Assembly: GCA_017431365.1 (NCBI GenBank)
Contig: JAFRLF010000063.1
Location: forward strand, 1-47,223
DNA length: 47,223 bases
Reading direction: 5' to 3'
Source: Clostridia bacterium
Lineage (GTDB): Bacteria > Bacillota > Clostridia > Christensenellales > Aristaeellaceae
Both the position numbers and the translations under genes were made by a program. Of this stretch, positions 25,513 through 34,518 are shown piece after piece; within the stretch, counting starts at the first letter, position 1; the number at the start of each line of letters is the position of its first letter. The notes below the pieces were generated by a model. It saw only the letters and a list, made by a program, of their open reading frames with translations, was not told where the DNA came from and did not search any database.

Positions 25513-28077
25513 ATGAATAACTTGAAAACCAGCAAAAGAAGAACGCTGGCAGCCATGGTATTGATGGCATTGCTGACCTGTGTCTTTATAAGCATGATTC
25601 CGCTCGAAGCACACGCTGCGACGGCGTACAATGCAAGTGCGGCAGTCAATTACGCTGTCGCCCACTGGAATGAATCAGGATTGTGCGATGCATACGTAAA
25701 AGCATGCCTGGCAGCTGGCGGTATCAATATCAGCAGCAGTGGTGTGGTAAACGTATATAATGAATTATTGAATTATGGAACGAGTTACCAAGTGGTGTTC
25801 GCAGCTAATGATTGGTTGGCAGATTGTTATGCAAGAGATAATGTGGGACACCTTGATGTTGGTGATATCATTTTCTATTATTGCAGTGCATGCGGCGGGT
25901 GGACACATACGTCAATTGTCACTCGCGTGGATGACAGTGGCAAAGTTCATTATTGTGCACACAACGCAGCTGCAGGGGACGCATATTTCAATCAAAGCTA
26001 TGGATGTGCAAATGGTCATCATTATCCAAATATAACACATTATGTCATCCATATTACAGGGAATTCGAGTAGCCACGGCATTGCGCAATTGAGCGTGGCA
26101 GCGGGAAATTCACTGACACCGTCGACATTCACGTGGACCAGTGTGAGCGGCGCAACCGGTTATCATTTGAGGATTTTCAAAGATACTGTGTATACTGGAG
26201 AGGATTATACACAGTGGAATGTCAGTTCGGGATGTAAAGTGACATTGCCTGCGGGTACTTATTACGCCTATGTGGATACAAGCTTCAGCACTGACAGTTG
26301 GACGCAAAGCAATATTGTGGAATTCGTAGTGCGTCAGGCGTACAATGTCACTTACGACGCCAATGGCGGTACGGGAGCGCCGTCGAACCAGATCAAAATC
26401 AGCGGTATAGCGCTGACATTGAGCAGTACACAACCCACACGCTCGGGTTATACTTTCCAGGGCTGGGCTACGAGTGCAAATGGCAGTGTCGCATATGCCC
26501 CTGGGGCGAGTTATACTGCCAATTCAGGCTTAACACTGTATGCTGTGTGGGCTGAGACTCAAGCATACCAGCCGACTGATGAGTGGGAAGAAATGTCCTC
26601 TTTGCCATACATTTACGACCCGAATATTTGTGAAATTCAATATAATAATCACTATGTATATAACGGACGGACAAGCCCGGGAGCTGAATGGACGCTATCT
26701 GCTGAGGGCGCGGTTCAGTACGAAAATGACGGCGAACAGTATAATTCAGATAACCCGTTGGAGACGAGCGCTACCCGCGTCCTGGTGGGACATTATTATT
26801 TCCATTGGTGTGACAATGGAGCCAGCTATAACGCAAACTACTACCAAAAGAGTTATTTGCCCTATTACCATACTGTTCCGATGTCGGATATAGGAACAGT
26901 TATAACGGCGACAGAAGCCGGAACTGATGGTGATGGCAGTGGCAGAAAAGTCTACAAACTGACATGGCTGAGCGGAGAATGGGCTGGCGGAACGGTTTCG
27001 TGCTGCTCAAATGGAACCCAGGTTTATTATCAGGGCAATGTGTATCAGAACAAAAAAGCTTATCGAATCAACACCTATGTGAAAGAGTCCGGCTGGACAG
27101 ATGAAGTGGATCCTTCAGCTGATTCGGTGACATATCGCCTCCGAAGAAAACAGGTGACCTCGATCGATTTTGAAGAGGCTGCCGTATGGATGGATCGCGG
27201 TGACACACTCATCCCGCCTATGATTCTTCAGCCGGAGACCGCCGAGCGCAGCAGTCTGACATGGGTCAGTGACAATCCCGCCATTGCGTCAGTCGATGAA
27301 AACGGTGCGATCACCGCGGTAAGTCTTGGGGAAACGTATATCACAGCTTCTTCCGACGATGGGAATGTTTTCGATACTCTGCATGTTACGGTTGAGACAA
27401 ACGTTGCTGCCAGCTCGTTGTTCGTTGTTGACGACACATCAGTTGGTTTCTTTGGAATCGGTCTATATGACGGGAAAATGAGCGAATACAGCAATGGCGG
27501 TCTGGTTTGCATGGTGCGAGAACCGGGAGATGTGCTGAACGTCACTGCAGAGCTGTGCTTCACAAACGACCTTGACGAATGCATCATTGAATATGAAGTG
27601 ACTGAAGGCAATCTGGTGCGCGCCGGGAATGATGCATTCGTCGTCAGCAAGAACACCGACAGAAAAAATGTCATCACTGCACATGTCTACGAAGTTGATG
27701 AAGAAGGCGCGAAGGGCACAGAAATGGTCTGGGCCAACGTGGTCGTCTTCATTGTGAAAGACGACAATGTACTGAAATTGCCTGTCGGACTGAATCGGAT
27801 CGAAGCCAACGCCTTTGAAGGAATCGCGGCGGATATCATTTGCCTGCCCGACTATGTGACGCTTGAGGACGACAGTCTAGCCGGGATTCCCGCAGGAACC
27901 ATCATCTACTTTAATTCCGATACTATAACGCCCTTCTACGACAATTTCGTTCTGGGAACAGAGGTGTACCGCAATCCGGATTATTACTGGATCGATACAG
28001 GCACACCCACTCTTGAATACTTTAATGGTAACGGATGCTGCACCAACTATTTCTGCCTGGATACGTCTGACAACTGA
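25513..28077 (+). CDS. secreted multidomain protein: amidase-like domain, InlB-type repeat, Ig-like (Big2) domain
   Basis: An 854-residue exported protein. Signal peptide 1-35 ends AHA. Residues about 37-178 look like a cysteine amidase/CHAP-type domain: AVNYAVAHWNESGLCDAYV with Cys58, VGDIIFYY, and WTHTSIVTRV with His132. A fibronectin-like stretch (about 184-276) precedes an InlB/Listeria-Bacteroides repeat (about 278-346, VTYDANGGTGAP...GYTFQGWAT). A Tyr-rich segment follows, then a Big2-type Ig-like domain (about 551-630, WVSDNPAIASVDENG), and the end (about 755-830) resembles a leucine-rich BspA-type repeat. There is no LPXTG or membrane anchor. Base composition is visibly lower in G+C than the neighbours, suggesting acquisition. 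Confidence 0.75.
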   Translation: MNNLKTSKRRTLAAMVLMALLTCVFISMIPLEAHAATAYNASAAVNYAVAHWNESGLCDAYVKACLAAGGINISSSGVVNVYNELLNYGTSYQVVFAANDWLADCYARDNVGHLDVGDIIFYYCSACGGWTHTSIVTRVDDSGKVHYCAHNAAAGDAYFNQSYGCANGHHYPNITHYVIHITGNSSSHGIAQLSVAAGNSLTPSTFTWTSVSGATGYHLRIFKDTVYTGEDYTQWNVSSGCKVTLPAGTYYAYVDTSFSTDSWTQSNIVEFVVRQAYNVTYDANGGTGAPSNQIKISGIALTLSSTQPTRSGYTFQGWATSANGSVAYAPGASYTANSGLTLYAVWAETQAYQPTDEWEEMSSLPYIYDPNICEIQYNNHYVYNGRTSPGAEWTLSAEGAVQYENDGEQYNSDNPLETSATRVLVGHYYFHWCDNGASYNANYYQKSYLPYYHTVPMSDIGTVITATEAGTDGDGSGRKVYKLTWLSGEWAGGTVSCCSNGTQVYYQGNVYQNKKAYRINTYVKESGWTDEVDPSADSVTYRLRRKQVTSIDFEEAAVWMDRGDTLIPPMILQPETAERSSLTWVSDNPAIASVDENGAITAVSLGETYITASSDDGNVFDTLHVTVETNVAASSLFVVDDTSVGFFGIGLYDGKMSEYSNGGLVCMVREPGDVLNVTAELCFTNDLDECIIEYEVTEGNLVRAGNDAFVVSKNTDRKNVITAHVYEVDEEGAKGTEMVWANVVVFIVKDDNVLKLPVGLNRIEANAFEGIAADIICLPDYVTLEDDSLAGIPAGTIIYFNSDTITPFYDNFVLGTEVYRNPDYYWIDTGTPTLEYFNGNGCCTNYFCLDTSDN

Positions 28078-28100
28078 TCTAACAGATAAGTGACAATCAA

Positions 28101-28140
28101 GCGGCGCGGAATGTTGATTCTCCGCGCCGCTCGATATTTT
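28101..28140 (+). terminator. terminator after the secreted protein gene
   Basis: Perfect 10-bp G+C-rich stem GCGGCGCGGA (28101-28110) / TCCGCGCCGC (28121-28130), then TCGATATTTT. It lies between convergent genes and may also stop the minus-strand operon, though the T run is weak on that side. Confidence 0.7.
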
Positions 28141-28146
28141 GACATA

Positions 28147-29277
28147 TCAGACGAGCTGATCCAGCCTCATACCGTCTTCCGGCACAAACTGCCGCCAGTA
28201 GCGCACGCTCTCCTTGCAGTCCCTGATCACGTCGCGGATGATGGACGTGGTCTGCGAGAAGATCTCGAGCGTCAGGTAGATCTCGTCGCAGGGGTCGGGC
28301 ATGCCCGGCTCAGGCGCATTCTCGTAGGACTGTTTCAGCGCGGCTAGGACGGCATGTCCCTCGATGCGGCCGCGGCTGTTTTGCTCGGGGGTAAAGGGCA
28401 GGTGCCGGGATTCAGTTCCGTTGCTCTGCTGAAGGTGTATGATGGGGCTGTAGCGGCCCAGCGTTCTCAGGACCTCGTAACAGTCGTTATCCTCCGGTTG
28501 AGAGAACAGGTGCGGGTTTTGGGATATATCCTCGCGTATCCTCTGAAGATTGGCTCCCGGATCTTCGTCCGCCAGCGCGAAGGCCCGATCCGTGCCCAGC
28601 CAGACGGGCGTCCGTCGACTGTCAAGTATGGCTTCGTCGCCGGGGATCTGGAATTTATTGTGATGGTGTCCCAGATCTTCCGTAAAATAGAAGTCATGTC
28701 CGCTCCCTGCAGTCACATCCCTGAGCAGGGAAACAGTATCGGCATTGCGCCAGGGGTACTGATGGGGCGTATACATGCGCTCGACGCCGACTTTGCCGCA
28801 GTCCGTTTCCGCCGCGTGGCGGTTGATGCGGCACAGCTCTTCTGTGACGACGCGCACGTATCGCGCGTATGAGTCGGTGCTTTGCAGCGTCTTGTGGTCA
28901 AACGCGTGGGCAAAAAAGCCCAGGCCGCAGCCGAGCGCGGCGGCCGTTTCGACGAGAGGGAAGAAGAAGTTTTCCCTGATGTTCGCCCTGACGCCGCCGT
29001 CGGGGTGCGCTATGCCCAGCGTGGTATACGAGCCGTGTCCGGAATAGAGGTTGGCGACCTTGACGCCGTACTTCGACTCGGCAGATTTTACGGCTTTGAT
29101 CCATCCCGGCAGATAATCCCGCCCCATGTACAGGGGGTCGAGCTCGTTGTCCGCGCTGGCTTCGATGTATCTGAGACCGAGATCGGCTATGACCCTGGCC
29201 CAGTCATCCGGTGTGCTGAAGCGCTTGTAGAATACGCAATTGTCGATGGCCAGATAGATTCGGGGATAAACTGACAT
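28147..29277 (-). CDS. xylose isomerase-like TIM-barrel protein (sugar isomerase/epimerase)
   Basis: A 376-residue protein of the AP endonuclease 2/xylose isomerase-like TIM-barrel type. Features are LGLRYIEASADNELDP near residue 33, ANLYSGHGSYTT near 75, ERMYTPHQYPWR near 170 and FYFTEDLGHHHNK near 195, giving the His, Glu and Asp residues typical of the metal site. Members isomerise or epimerise sugars or sugar phosphates; the exact substrate is not readable. It is the last gene of the minus-strand run with the arabinofuranosidase, so a pentose or tetrose step is a reasonable guess. GGAG lies 11 bases upstream of the ATG. Confidence 0.72.
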   Translation of the reverse strand: MSVYPRIYLAIDNCVFYKRFSTPDDWARVIADLGLRYIEASADNELDPLYMGRDYLPGWIKAVKSAESKYGVKVANLYSGHGSYTTLGIAHPDGGVRANIRENFFFPLVETAAALGCGLGFFAHAFDHKTLQSTDSYARYVRVVTEELCRINRHAAETDCGKVGVERMYTPHQYPWRNADTVSLLRDVTAGSGHDFYFTEDLGHHHNKFQIPGDEAILDSRRTPVWLGTDRAFALADEDPGANLQRIREDISQNPHLFSQPEDNDCYEVLRTLGRYSPIIHLQQSNGTESRHLPFTPEQNSRGRIEGHAVLAALKQSYENAPEPGMPDPCDEIYLTLEIFSQTTSIIRDVIRDCKESVRYWRQFVPEDGMRLDQLV

Positions 29278-29340
29278 CCTGATCGACGCTCCTTCATGGT
29301 TTCTGAGCTGGCTCTGTTATCGCCGGGTGGGACGGACAGG

Positions 29341-30708
29341 TCAGCTTTCAGTGTATTTTATCAGGGTGAATGTCATTTCGTCGGCCAGATTTGTAGATTT
29401 CACGGTACCGGTGCGGCTTTCCCTGAGAGATTGCGTCAAGCTGTCTGAATCCAGCTTTTCGGTGGAAAAGACGTACGCCGCGCCGTTTTTATCGAGCTGC
29501 GCGGCGGCCAGCTCAGCCCCTTGCCGCACGTCGGAAGCCGCGTAGTCGGCTGTATCAAAATAGTACTGACCGTCGAAGGCCTGCGCGTATTTGCCGGGCG
29601 GCAGGCTGTATTGATCCCAGCTGCGGCTCTTTCCAAACGCGGAGAGCGGCAGGTTGAAGTACGTGTGCTCTATGCTGGACGCGCCTCCGCTCATGTCGTC
29701 CCAGGTCACGTCGACGGCGTAGTTGAGGCCGTTCAGCGTGATGATGTTCCAAGCGTGTCCGCGTGAGTCCAGACTGTCGCGCGTCGTCGGGCCGCCCATC
29801 ATTTCCACCTCAAGCCCGCTCAGTCGCGCAAGGAGACGCATCGTATCGACGTATCCGGCACAGCGGCAGGCCCCGTGCTGGAAAAACCCCCGGCAGTCGT
29901 CGGCGTTAAAACCCTCGACGGCGACGAGGTATTCGCAATGCTGCGCGACGTAGTCGTGCACGGCCAGCTCCCGTTCCCACAGGTTCATGCTCGGCTTGAT
30001 GATCGACGATACGGCTGAAAGCGCCTGATCGGCTACCTTCTGCTCTTCGGCTGAAAGGTCGCCGACCATGCCGTTCTCGATGGCCAGCAGGATGCGCAAG
30101 CCGCTTTTGAATTCGACCGACAGCCGGCGGGCTGCGACATTGCAGGTGTAGCTTTCAAAGTAATTGCTGAACAGCAGGGTGATCTCGCTGACCTGTTTGT
30201 CCGTCAGCGTAAGGGCGTCGAGTTCCGGCTTTTCGACCCCCGCTCTGATCATCCACCAGTAGAGATCGACCAGGGCCTGTCGGCTGGTGATGCGCATGGA
30301 CGGCTTGACGACGGCGGTTTCGGCGACCGGCGCGGACATATCCCGCACGCTCTGCGTTGGCTGAGGCGTCGCTGTGGGCTCGGGCGTCGGCGTTGGCTGA
30401 GGCGTCGCTGTGGGCTCGGGCGTACTGACGCTGATAGCGCTACCGACCTGAGTCGGCTGCGCGGGCGCCGGGATAATATCGCGCGACGAACTCGTCCTGA
30501 GAACGACGAACAGCACAAGCCCCGTAAGCGCCGCGACGAGAAGCCAGGCGCGTCTGTCCTGCGGATGATATCCCTTGTAGTCGAAGCGCCTCTTGGGACT
30601 TCGGCGCATGCGAACGACATAGCTCTTCTCCGGCATGACAGAACGGACATGCCGGAGGAGAGTCGAGCGCCTTATTATGCTGTTCAGGCTGTCCCAGAGG
30701 CGTTTCAC
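29341..30708 (-). CDS. membrane-anchored transglutaminase-like protein
   Basis: A 455-residue protein: basic cytoplasmic N-terminus, one membrane helix (about 54-72), a Pro/Thr-rich spacer (about 96-118) made of a repeated TPEPTATPQPTP unit, then an extracytoplasmic domain. Residues about 235-345 form a transglutaminase/cysteine-protease-like core with Cys283 (CRCAGYVD), His318 (RGHAW) and Asp333 (AVDVTWDD), a complete catalytic triad. Bacterial members act as peptidases or protein cross-linkers at the cell surface. The start is GTG at 30708 with GAGG 9 bases upstream, 6 bases after the GH51 gene, so it is co-transcribed with a glycosidase, which is unusual. Confidence 0.8.
   Translation of the reverse strand: MKRLWDSLNSIIRRSTLLRHVRSVMPEKSYVVRMRRSPKRRFDYKGYHPQDRRAWLLVAALTGLVLFVVLRTSSSRDIIPAPAQPTQVGSAISVSTPEPTATPQPTPTPEPTATPQPTQSVRDMSAPVAETAVVKPSMRITSRQALVDLYWWMIRAGVEKPELDALTLTDKQVSEITLLFSNYFESYTCNVAARRLSVEFKSGLRILLAIENGMVGDLSAEEQKVADQALSAVSSIIKPSMNLWERELAVHDYVAQHCEYLVAVEGFNADDCRGFFQHGACRCAGYVDTMRLLARLSGLEVEMMGGPTTRDSLDSRGHAWNIITLNGLNYAVDVTWDDMSGGASSIEHTYFNLPLSAFGKSRSWDQYSLPPGKYAQAFDGQYYFDTADYAASDVRQGAELAAAQLDKNGAAYVFSTEKLDSDSLTQSLRESRTGTVKSTNLADEMTFTLIKYTES
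30354..30423 (-). repeat. 36-bp tandem repeat encoding the Pro/Thr spacer
   Basis: Two nearly perfect 36-base copies (30354-30389 and 30390-30423, the second cut short by 2 bases) encode a 12-residue TPEPTATPQPTP unit twice in frame. This is an expandable linker between the membrane helix and the transglutaminase-like domain, not a CRISPR or intergenic repeat. Confidence 0.85.
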
Positions 30709-30714
30709 AGATGT

Positions 30715-32229
30715 TTACCTCAGTTCGATGACGTTGACCGAGTGGGGAGGCACACTGACCTGGCCGTTAAAGGATGTCCAGGTTCCTTCCGAAAGACCGA
30801 CTTCGGTATGTCCGATGTCGTTGTAGGCGTTCGGCGTCGGGCCGTTGACGGTGCTGACGCGCGCCTCGCGCCATGACCGTTCGAGCGCCGTGATGTCCAG
30901 GGTATGGCTCGACTTTGGATCTTTGTTGACGCATGCGATGGATACGCCGCCCTCATCCGCCGTCACACACACGTCCACGGCGTCGACGACCTTGACCTTG
31001 CCCTGATCCGTGCCGCTGAGGGTCGGCACATCCTCCGACCAGTATGAGAGGACGTTTTTCCGGAGCCTGTTGACGTACAGGTCGAACACGAAGTACTGCG
31101 GCCTGAGGACGATGCCGCCGTCGTAAGTGAATATGGCGCCCCTCGTGTTGACGATGGGCGAGAAGCACGCCATCCTGACGATGTCGCAGTTGCGCATGCA
31201 TGTGTTGAGAAACGCGCCTGAGAACACCGCGTCAGCCATCGTGTACTGAGAGTTAATATCGTTTTTGTCGCGCTCGCCGAGGACGCTGCGCCGATAGAAA
31301 TCCCCGTCCTCGCGGCGCAGAGCGTCGCGATTCCAGATCTCCATGAGGTTGTGGTGATACCATCCCCGCAGGTTCCACTCGTCATAGGCGACTTTGATCC
31401 TGTTCTCAAGGCCGAGCGCCGTAAGGTACGCCCTGACGCGGTCGATGTTCTCGGATATGTCCTTTCCCGAGCGAAGCATGCAGGTGTCATAATCCGACCC
31501 GAGTCTGACGCCCGGCACGGGGAAGTCCCAGTAGCTGTGTATGGATATCCAGTCGAGATAATCGCCGGCGGCTCTCAGCAGGGCGGCGTTCCAGTCCAGA
31601 TCGACGATGGACGCGGCGGACAGCTCGATGGTGGGATCCACGCGCAGCATCATCTTCGCGGCTTCGCGGACGAGAGCGGCCCATTCGTCCGCGTCTTTCG
31701 ATCCGATTTCGTGCCGGCCCCAGTTCTCGTTGCCTATGCTCCAGTACCGAACGTTATGCGGCTCGGCGAATCCGTTTGCGATGCGTTCGCGGGCGAATCG
31801 GCCTATATCTTTGAGGTTGCAGTACTCCACCCAGTCGCTCATCTTTTCGGCGCTGCCTGTCCCGCCGTTTGTGCAGATATATGGCTCGCAGTTCAGCTTG
31901 CGGCAGAGCCGGATGAACTCGTCCGTGCCGAAGGCGTTGCTCTCCTCGACGCGCCAGGCCTTGTCGTATGTGGGGATTCGGGGCTGCCCTACGCCATAGT
32001 GCCAGTCGTAGGCAGAGACATAGCACCCGCCCGGCCAGCGGATGACAGGGGTTTTGATGCGCCTCATCGCCTCGAGCACGTCTTCGCGGAAGCCGTCTTC
32101 GTCGGCAAAGCGCGACGTCGGGTCAAAGACGCCGCCATAGACCTGTCTGTGAAAGTGCTCGAGGAAATGCCCGAAAAGGCGTTCGTCCAGCTGACCAAAC
32201 CGCTGCGCCGTGCTGAATGTGATCTTCAT
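30715..32229 (-). CDS. alpha-L-arabinofuranosidase, GH51
   Basis: A 504-residue cytoplasmic glycosidase releasing arabinose from arabino-oligosaccharides. The N-terminal part contains RWPGGCYVSAYDW (64-76), the acid/base Glu168 lies in SIGNENWG and the nucleophile Glu284 in AYDEWN; the C-terminal beta-sandwich ends PPHSVNVIEL. It has no signal peptide. ATG at 32229 has AAAGGAG 7 bases upstream, better than an in-frame ATG at 32271. It heads a minus-strand operon with the transglutaminase-like and TIM-barrel genes. A distantly related GH51-like domain occurs in the island gene at 35382. Confidence 0.9.
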   Translation of the reverse strand: MKITFSTAQRFGQLDERLFGHFLEHFHRQVYGGVFDPTSRFADEDGFREDVLEAMRRIKTPVIRWPGGCYVSAYDWHYGVGQPRIPTYDKAWRVEESNAFGTDEFIRLCRKLNCEPYICTNGGTGSAEKMSDWVEYCNLKDIGRFARERIANGFAEPHNVRYWSIGNENWGRHEIGSKDADEWAALVREAAKMMLRVDPTIELSAASIVDLDWNAALLRAAGDYLDWISIHSYWDFPVPGVRLGSDYDTCMLRSGKDISENIDRVRAYLTALGLENRIKVAYDEWNLRGWYHHNLMEIWNRDALRREDGDFYRRSVLGERDKNDINSQYTMADAVFSGAFLNTCMRNCDIVRMACFSPIVNTRGAIFTYDGGIVLRPQYFVFDLYVNRLRKNVLSYWSEDVPTLSGTDQGKVKVVDAVDVCVTADEGGVSIACVNKDPKSSHTLDITALERSWREARVSTVNGPTPNAYNDIGHTEVGLSEGTWTSFNGQVSVPPHSVNVIELR

Positions 32230-32260
32230 ATCTTTACTCCTTTGCGATTGATGAAAACGC

Positions 32261-32291
32261 GAATATAACACCCTCGGAAGGAATATAACAC
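32261..32291 (-). promoter_or_regulatory. paired 11-bp direct repeats upstream of GH51 (candidate operator/promoter)
   Basis: GAATATAACAC occurs exactly at 32261-32271 and 32281-32291, a 20-base period (about two helical turns). On the minus strand each copy reads GTGTTATATTC and contains TATATT, which could serve as a -10. They lie 32-62 bases upstream of the GH51 start. A regulator dimer binding one face of the DNA would give this layout. Confidence 0.5.
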
Positions 32292-32351
32292 AATGGAAAC
32301 AGAATTACCACCTTTTGAGGACGATTCTTCTCGAAAAGGCCAAATTTCTTT

Positions 32352-32379
32352 TTGAAAGTGATCGTATATAGGGTATAGT
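32352..32379 (+). promoter_or_regulatory. promoter of the CHASE2-SpoIIE gene
   Basis: TTGAAA (32352-32357), 16-base spacer, TATAGT (32374-32379) on the plus strand. The implied leader is about 125 bases; no structured element was recognised in it. Confidence 0.6.
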
Positions 32380-32513
32380 CAAATGGACGTCCATGTGTTA
32401 CGATAGGGGCGGGAAGTCTGGACCGCGCCGTCAGTTCTGCCGGCGTGATCTGTTCAATGGTTTCTGTGCGACAAATCCGACTTACGCCGTTTGAGCGGGA
32501 AAGTGTGTGGTTT

Positions 32514-34451
32514 ATGAAAGAGATTCTGAGGCGCGCGCTGGTCGCGCTCGGCGCGGCGCTGCTGATGACGGTTATCATCGGCGCGGGGGCGCTGAAGCGC
32601 GTGGATCGTTGGACTCAGGACGCCCTCTTTCAGCGGCAGGGCGTTCCGAGTTCGGACATCGTCATCATCGGGATCGACGAACTGGCTCTGGATGTCTTTG
32701 GCCCATACAACACCTGGGACAGGAATATCATGGCGTCCGCGCTGGAAAAACTGGCCGAGGACCCCGAAAAGCGGCCGGCTGTCGTGGCGATCGACATCCT
32801 GTATGCGGGGACGACCTTCGATCAGGCTGACGAGAGGCTGGCCGACGCGGCGTCCGCGCTGAACTGCGTGGTGACCGCCTCCATGGCGGAATTCGGCGAC
32901 GAGATCACATGGTCGAACGGGCATGCCGTCAAGCTCAGCGCCTTGGCCGTCAAACGGTACCTGGAGCCCTATGAGGAACTGCGAGACGTCACACGGCAGG
33001 GACACATAAACGCCGTGTACGATACGGACGGCATCATGCGCCATACCATGCTGTCGCTCAGCGCCCCTGACGGCAGACAGGTCAATTCCATGGCGTATGA
33101 AGCGGCGCGTGCGTACTGCCTGTATCACGATAGATCGTTCAGCGCGCCCTCCGCAAAGCCGGGATCGTTTTTCTATATTCCGTATACCTCAAAGCCGGGC
33201 GGCTATTCCGACGGCGTGTCCCTGGCTATGCTGATCGCCGGACAGGTTCCGCCCGATTACTGGAGCGGGAAAATCGTCTTCATCGGCCCGTATACGACGG
33301 CCCTTCAGGACGGCTATTACACGTCCATCGAGCACGCGGAGCAGATGTTCGGCGTTGAGATACAGGCCAATATCGTCCAGTGCCTGTTGAACTCGACTTA
33401 CAGGACGGACGTCAGTGACGCCCTTCAGCTCGCGATGGCATTTGTCCTGTTTTTCGTGTGCGCCATGCTTTATCAGACGCTGAACCCGATCGGGGGCGGC
33501 CTTTTGTGCCTCGGAGCGGTAAGCTGCAGTCTAGGCGGGTCGGTCCTTCTGTATCGGCTGGGATACGTGACGCATCCTCTGTGGCTGGCGGGCGGAGGCG
33601 CGCTTATGTACATCGCGTCGCTCGCGTATCACTACGCTCGGGCGGTCAGGGAGCGCCATCGCCTTGAACTGGAGAAACAGCGCGTCGACGCGGAGCTCGC
33701 GCTGGCCACGCGGATTCAGCTCAGCGCGCTGGTGAAGGATTTCCCTGTTTATCCGGACAGGCGTGAGTTTGACGTGTACGCTTCGATGAAGCCCGCTAAG
33801 GAAGTGGGCGGCGACTTTTACGACGTCTTCATGCCGGATCAGGATCATCTGACGCTGGTCATCGGCGACGTTTCGGGCAAGGGAGTTCCCGCGGCGCTGT
33901 TTATGATGCTGAGCACGACGCTGTTGCGGCATGTGGCGATGCACGAACTGAACCCCGCTAAGGCGCTCATGACCCTAAATGAAGAGATATGCGCCCGCAA
34001 TCCCGCCGAGATGTTCGTTACGGTGTGGGTGGGCGTTCTGGAGATATCGACGGGACGGCTGGTATGCGCCAACGCGGGGCACGAATATCCCGCGCTCAAG
34101 GCGGCAGACGGGTCCTTCGATCTCATCAAGGACAGACACGGCCTCGTGGTGGGCGGCATGGAGGGCGTGCGCTACAGAGAGTATGAACTGAGCATGAAGC
34201 CGGGAGATAAGCTCTTCGTCTACACCGATGGCGTGGCGGAGGCGACTGACGCGCATGAACAGATGTTCGGCACGGAGAGGATGATATCTGCGCTGTGCAA
34301 GGCTGACGATTCGTGCCCGAAGGACATCCTTCTTTCCGTGAGCAAGGCCGTGGATGAGTTCGTCGGCAAGGCGCCGCAGTTCGACGATTTGACGATGCTC
34401 TGCCTTCAGTACAACGGCGTGTCATCAACGGTAGAAAATCTTAACAGTTGA
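32514..34451 (+). CDS. CHASE2-domain sensor with SpoIIE/RsbU-type PP2C phosphatase
   Basis: A 645-residue membrane signal protein. The first membrane helix is at about 5-25, an extracytoplasmic CHASE2 sensor spans about 30-295, further helices lie at about 303-372, a short coiled coil follows (about 373-402), and the output is a SpoIIE phosphatase with EVGGDFYD (430-437), GDVSGKGVPAAL (451-462), ANAGHEYP (519-526) and YTDGVAEA (570-577). Such proteins dephosphorylate an anti-sigma factor antagonist in partner-switching pathways. No antagonist or anti-sigma gene is nearby. Start choice between ATG 32514 and a GTG at 32505 is uncertain because only a weak GCGGGA lies upstream. Confidence 0.87.
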   Translation: MKEILRRALVALGAALLMTVIIGAGALKRVDRWTQDALFQRQGVPSSDIVIIGIDELALDVFGPYNTWDRNIMASALEKLAEDPEKRPAVVAIDILYAGTTFDQADERLADAASALNCVVTASMAEFGDEITWSNGHAVKLSALAVKRYLEPYEELRDVTRQGHINAVYDTDGIMRHTMLSLSAPDGRQVNSMAYEAARAYCLYHDRSFSAPSAKPGSFFYIPYTSKPGGYSDGVSLAMLIAGQVPPDYWSGKIVFIGPYTTALQDGYYTSIEHAEQMFGVEIQANIVQCLLNSTYRTDVSDALQLAMAFVLFFVCAMLYQTLNPIGGGLLCLGAVSCSLGGSVLLYRLGYVTHPLWLAGGGALMYIASLAYHYARAVRERHRLELEKQRVDAELALATRIQLSALVKDFPVYPDRREFDVYASMKPAKEVGGDFYDVFMPDQDHLTLVIGDVSGKGVPAALFMMLSTTLLRHVAMHELNPAKALMTLNEEICARNPAEMFVTVWVGVLEISTGRLVCANAGHEYPALKAADGSFDLIKDRHGLVVGGMEGVRYREYELSMKPGDKLFVYTDGVAEATDAHEQMFGTERMISALCKADDSCPKDILLSVSKAVDEFVGKAPQFDDLTMLCLQYNGVSSTVENLNS

Positions 34452-34466
34452 ATTCTGAAAAAGAAA

Positions 34467-34495
34467 TTGACAACGATGTCGGTTTGTGCTATATT
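34467..34495 (+). promoter_or_regulatory. promoter of tRNA-Arg(ACG)
   Basis: Perfect -35 TTGACA (34467-34472), 17-base spacer, -10 TATATT (34490-34495). Confidence 0.85.
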
Positions 34496-34518
34496 TGCAC
34501 ATGTTGTTTGGTTGGCAT

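Noticed and set aside
22397-28077. Toxin-antitoxin or restriction system around the STAND gene
   Set aside because: No methylase, nuclease, toxin or antitoxin motif is visible in either protein; only the STAND call is supported.
30354-30423. Possible CRISPR-like repeat
   Set aside because: Only two adjacent 36-base units without spacers, in frame within a coding region and encoding a Pro/Thr linker.
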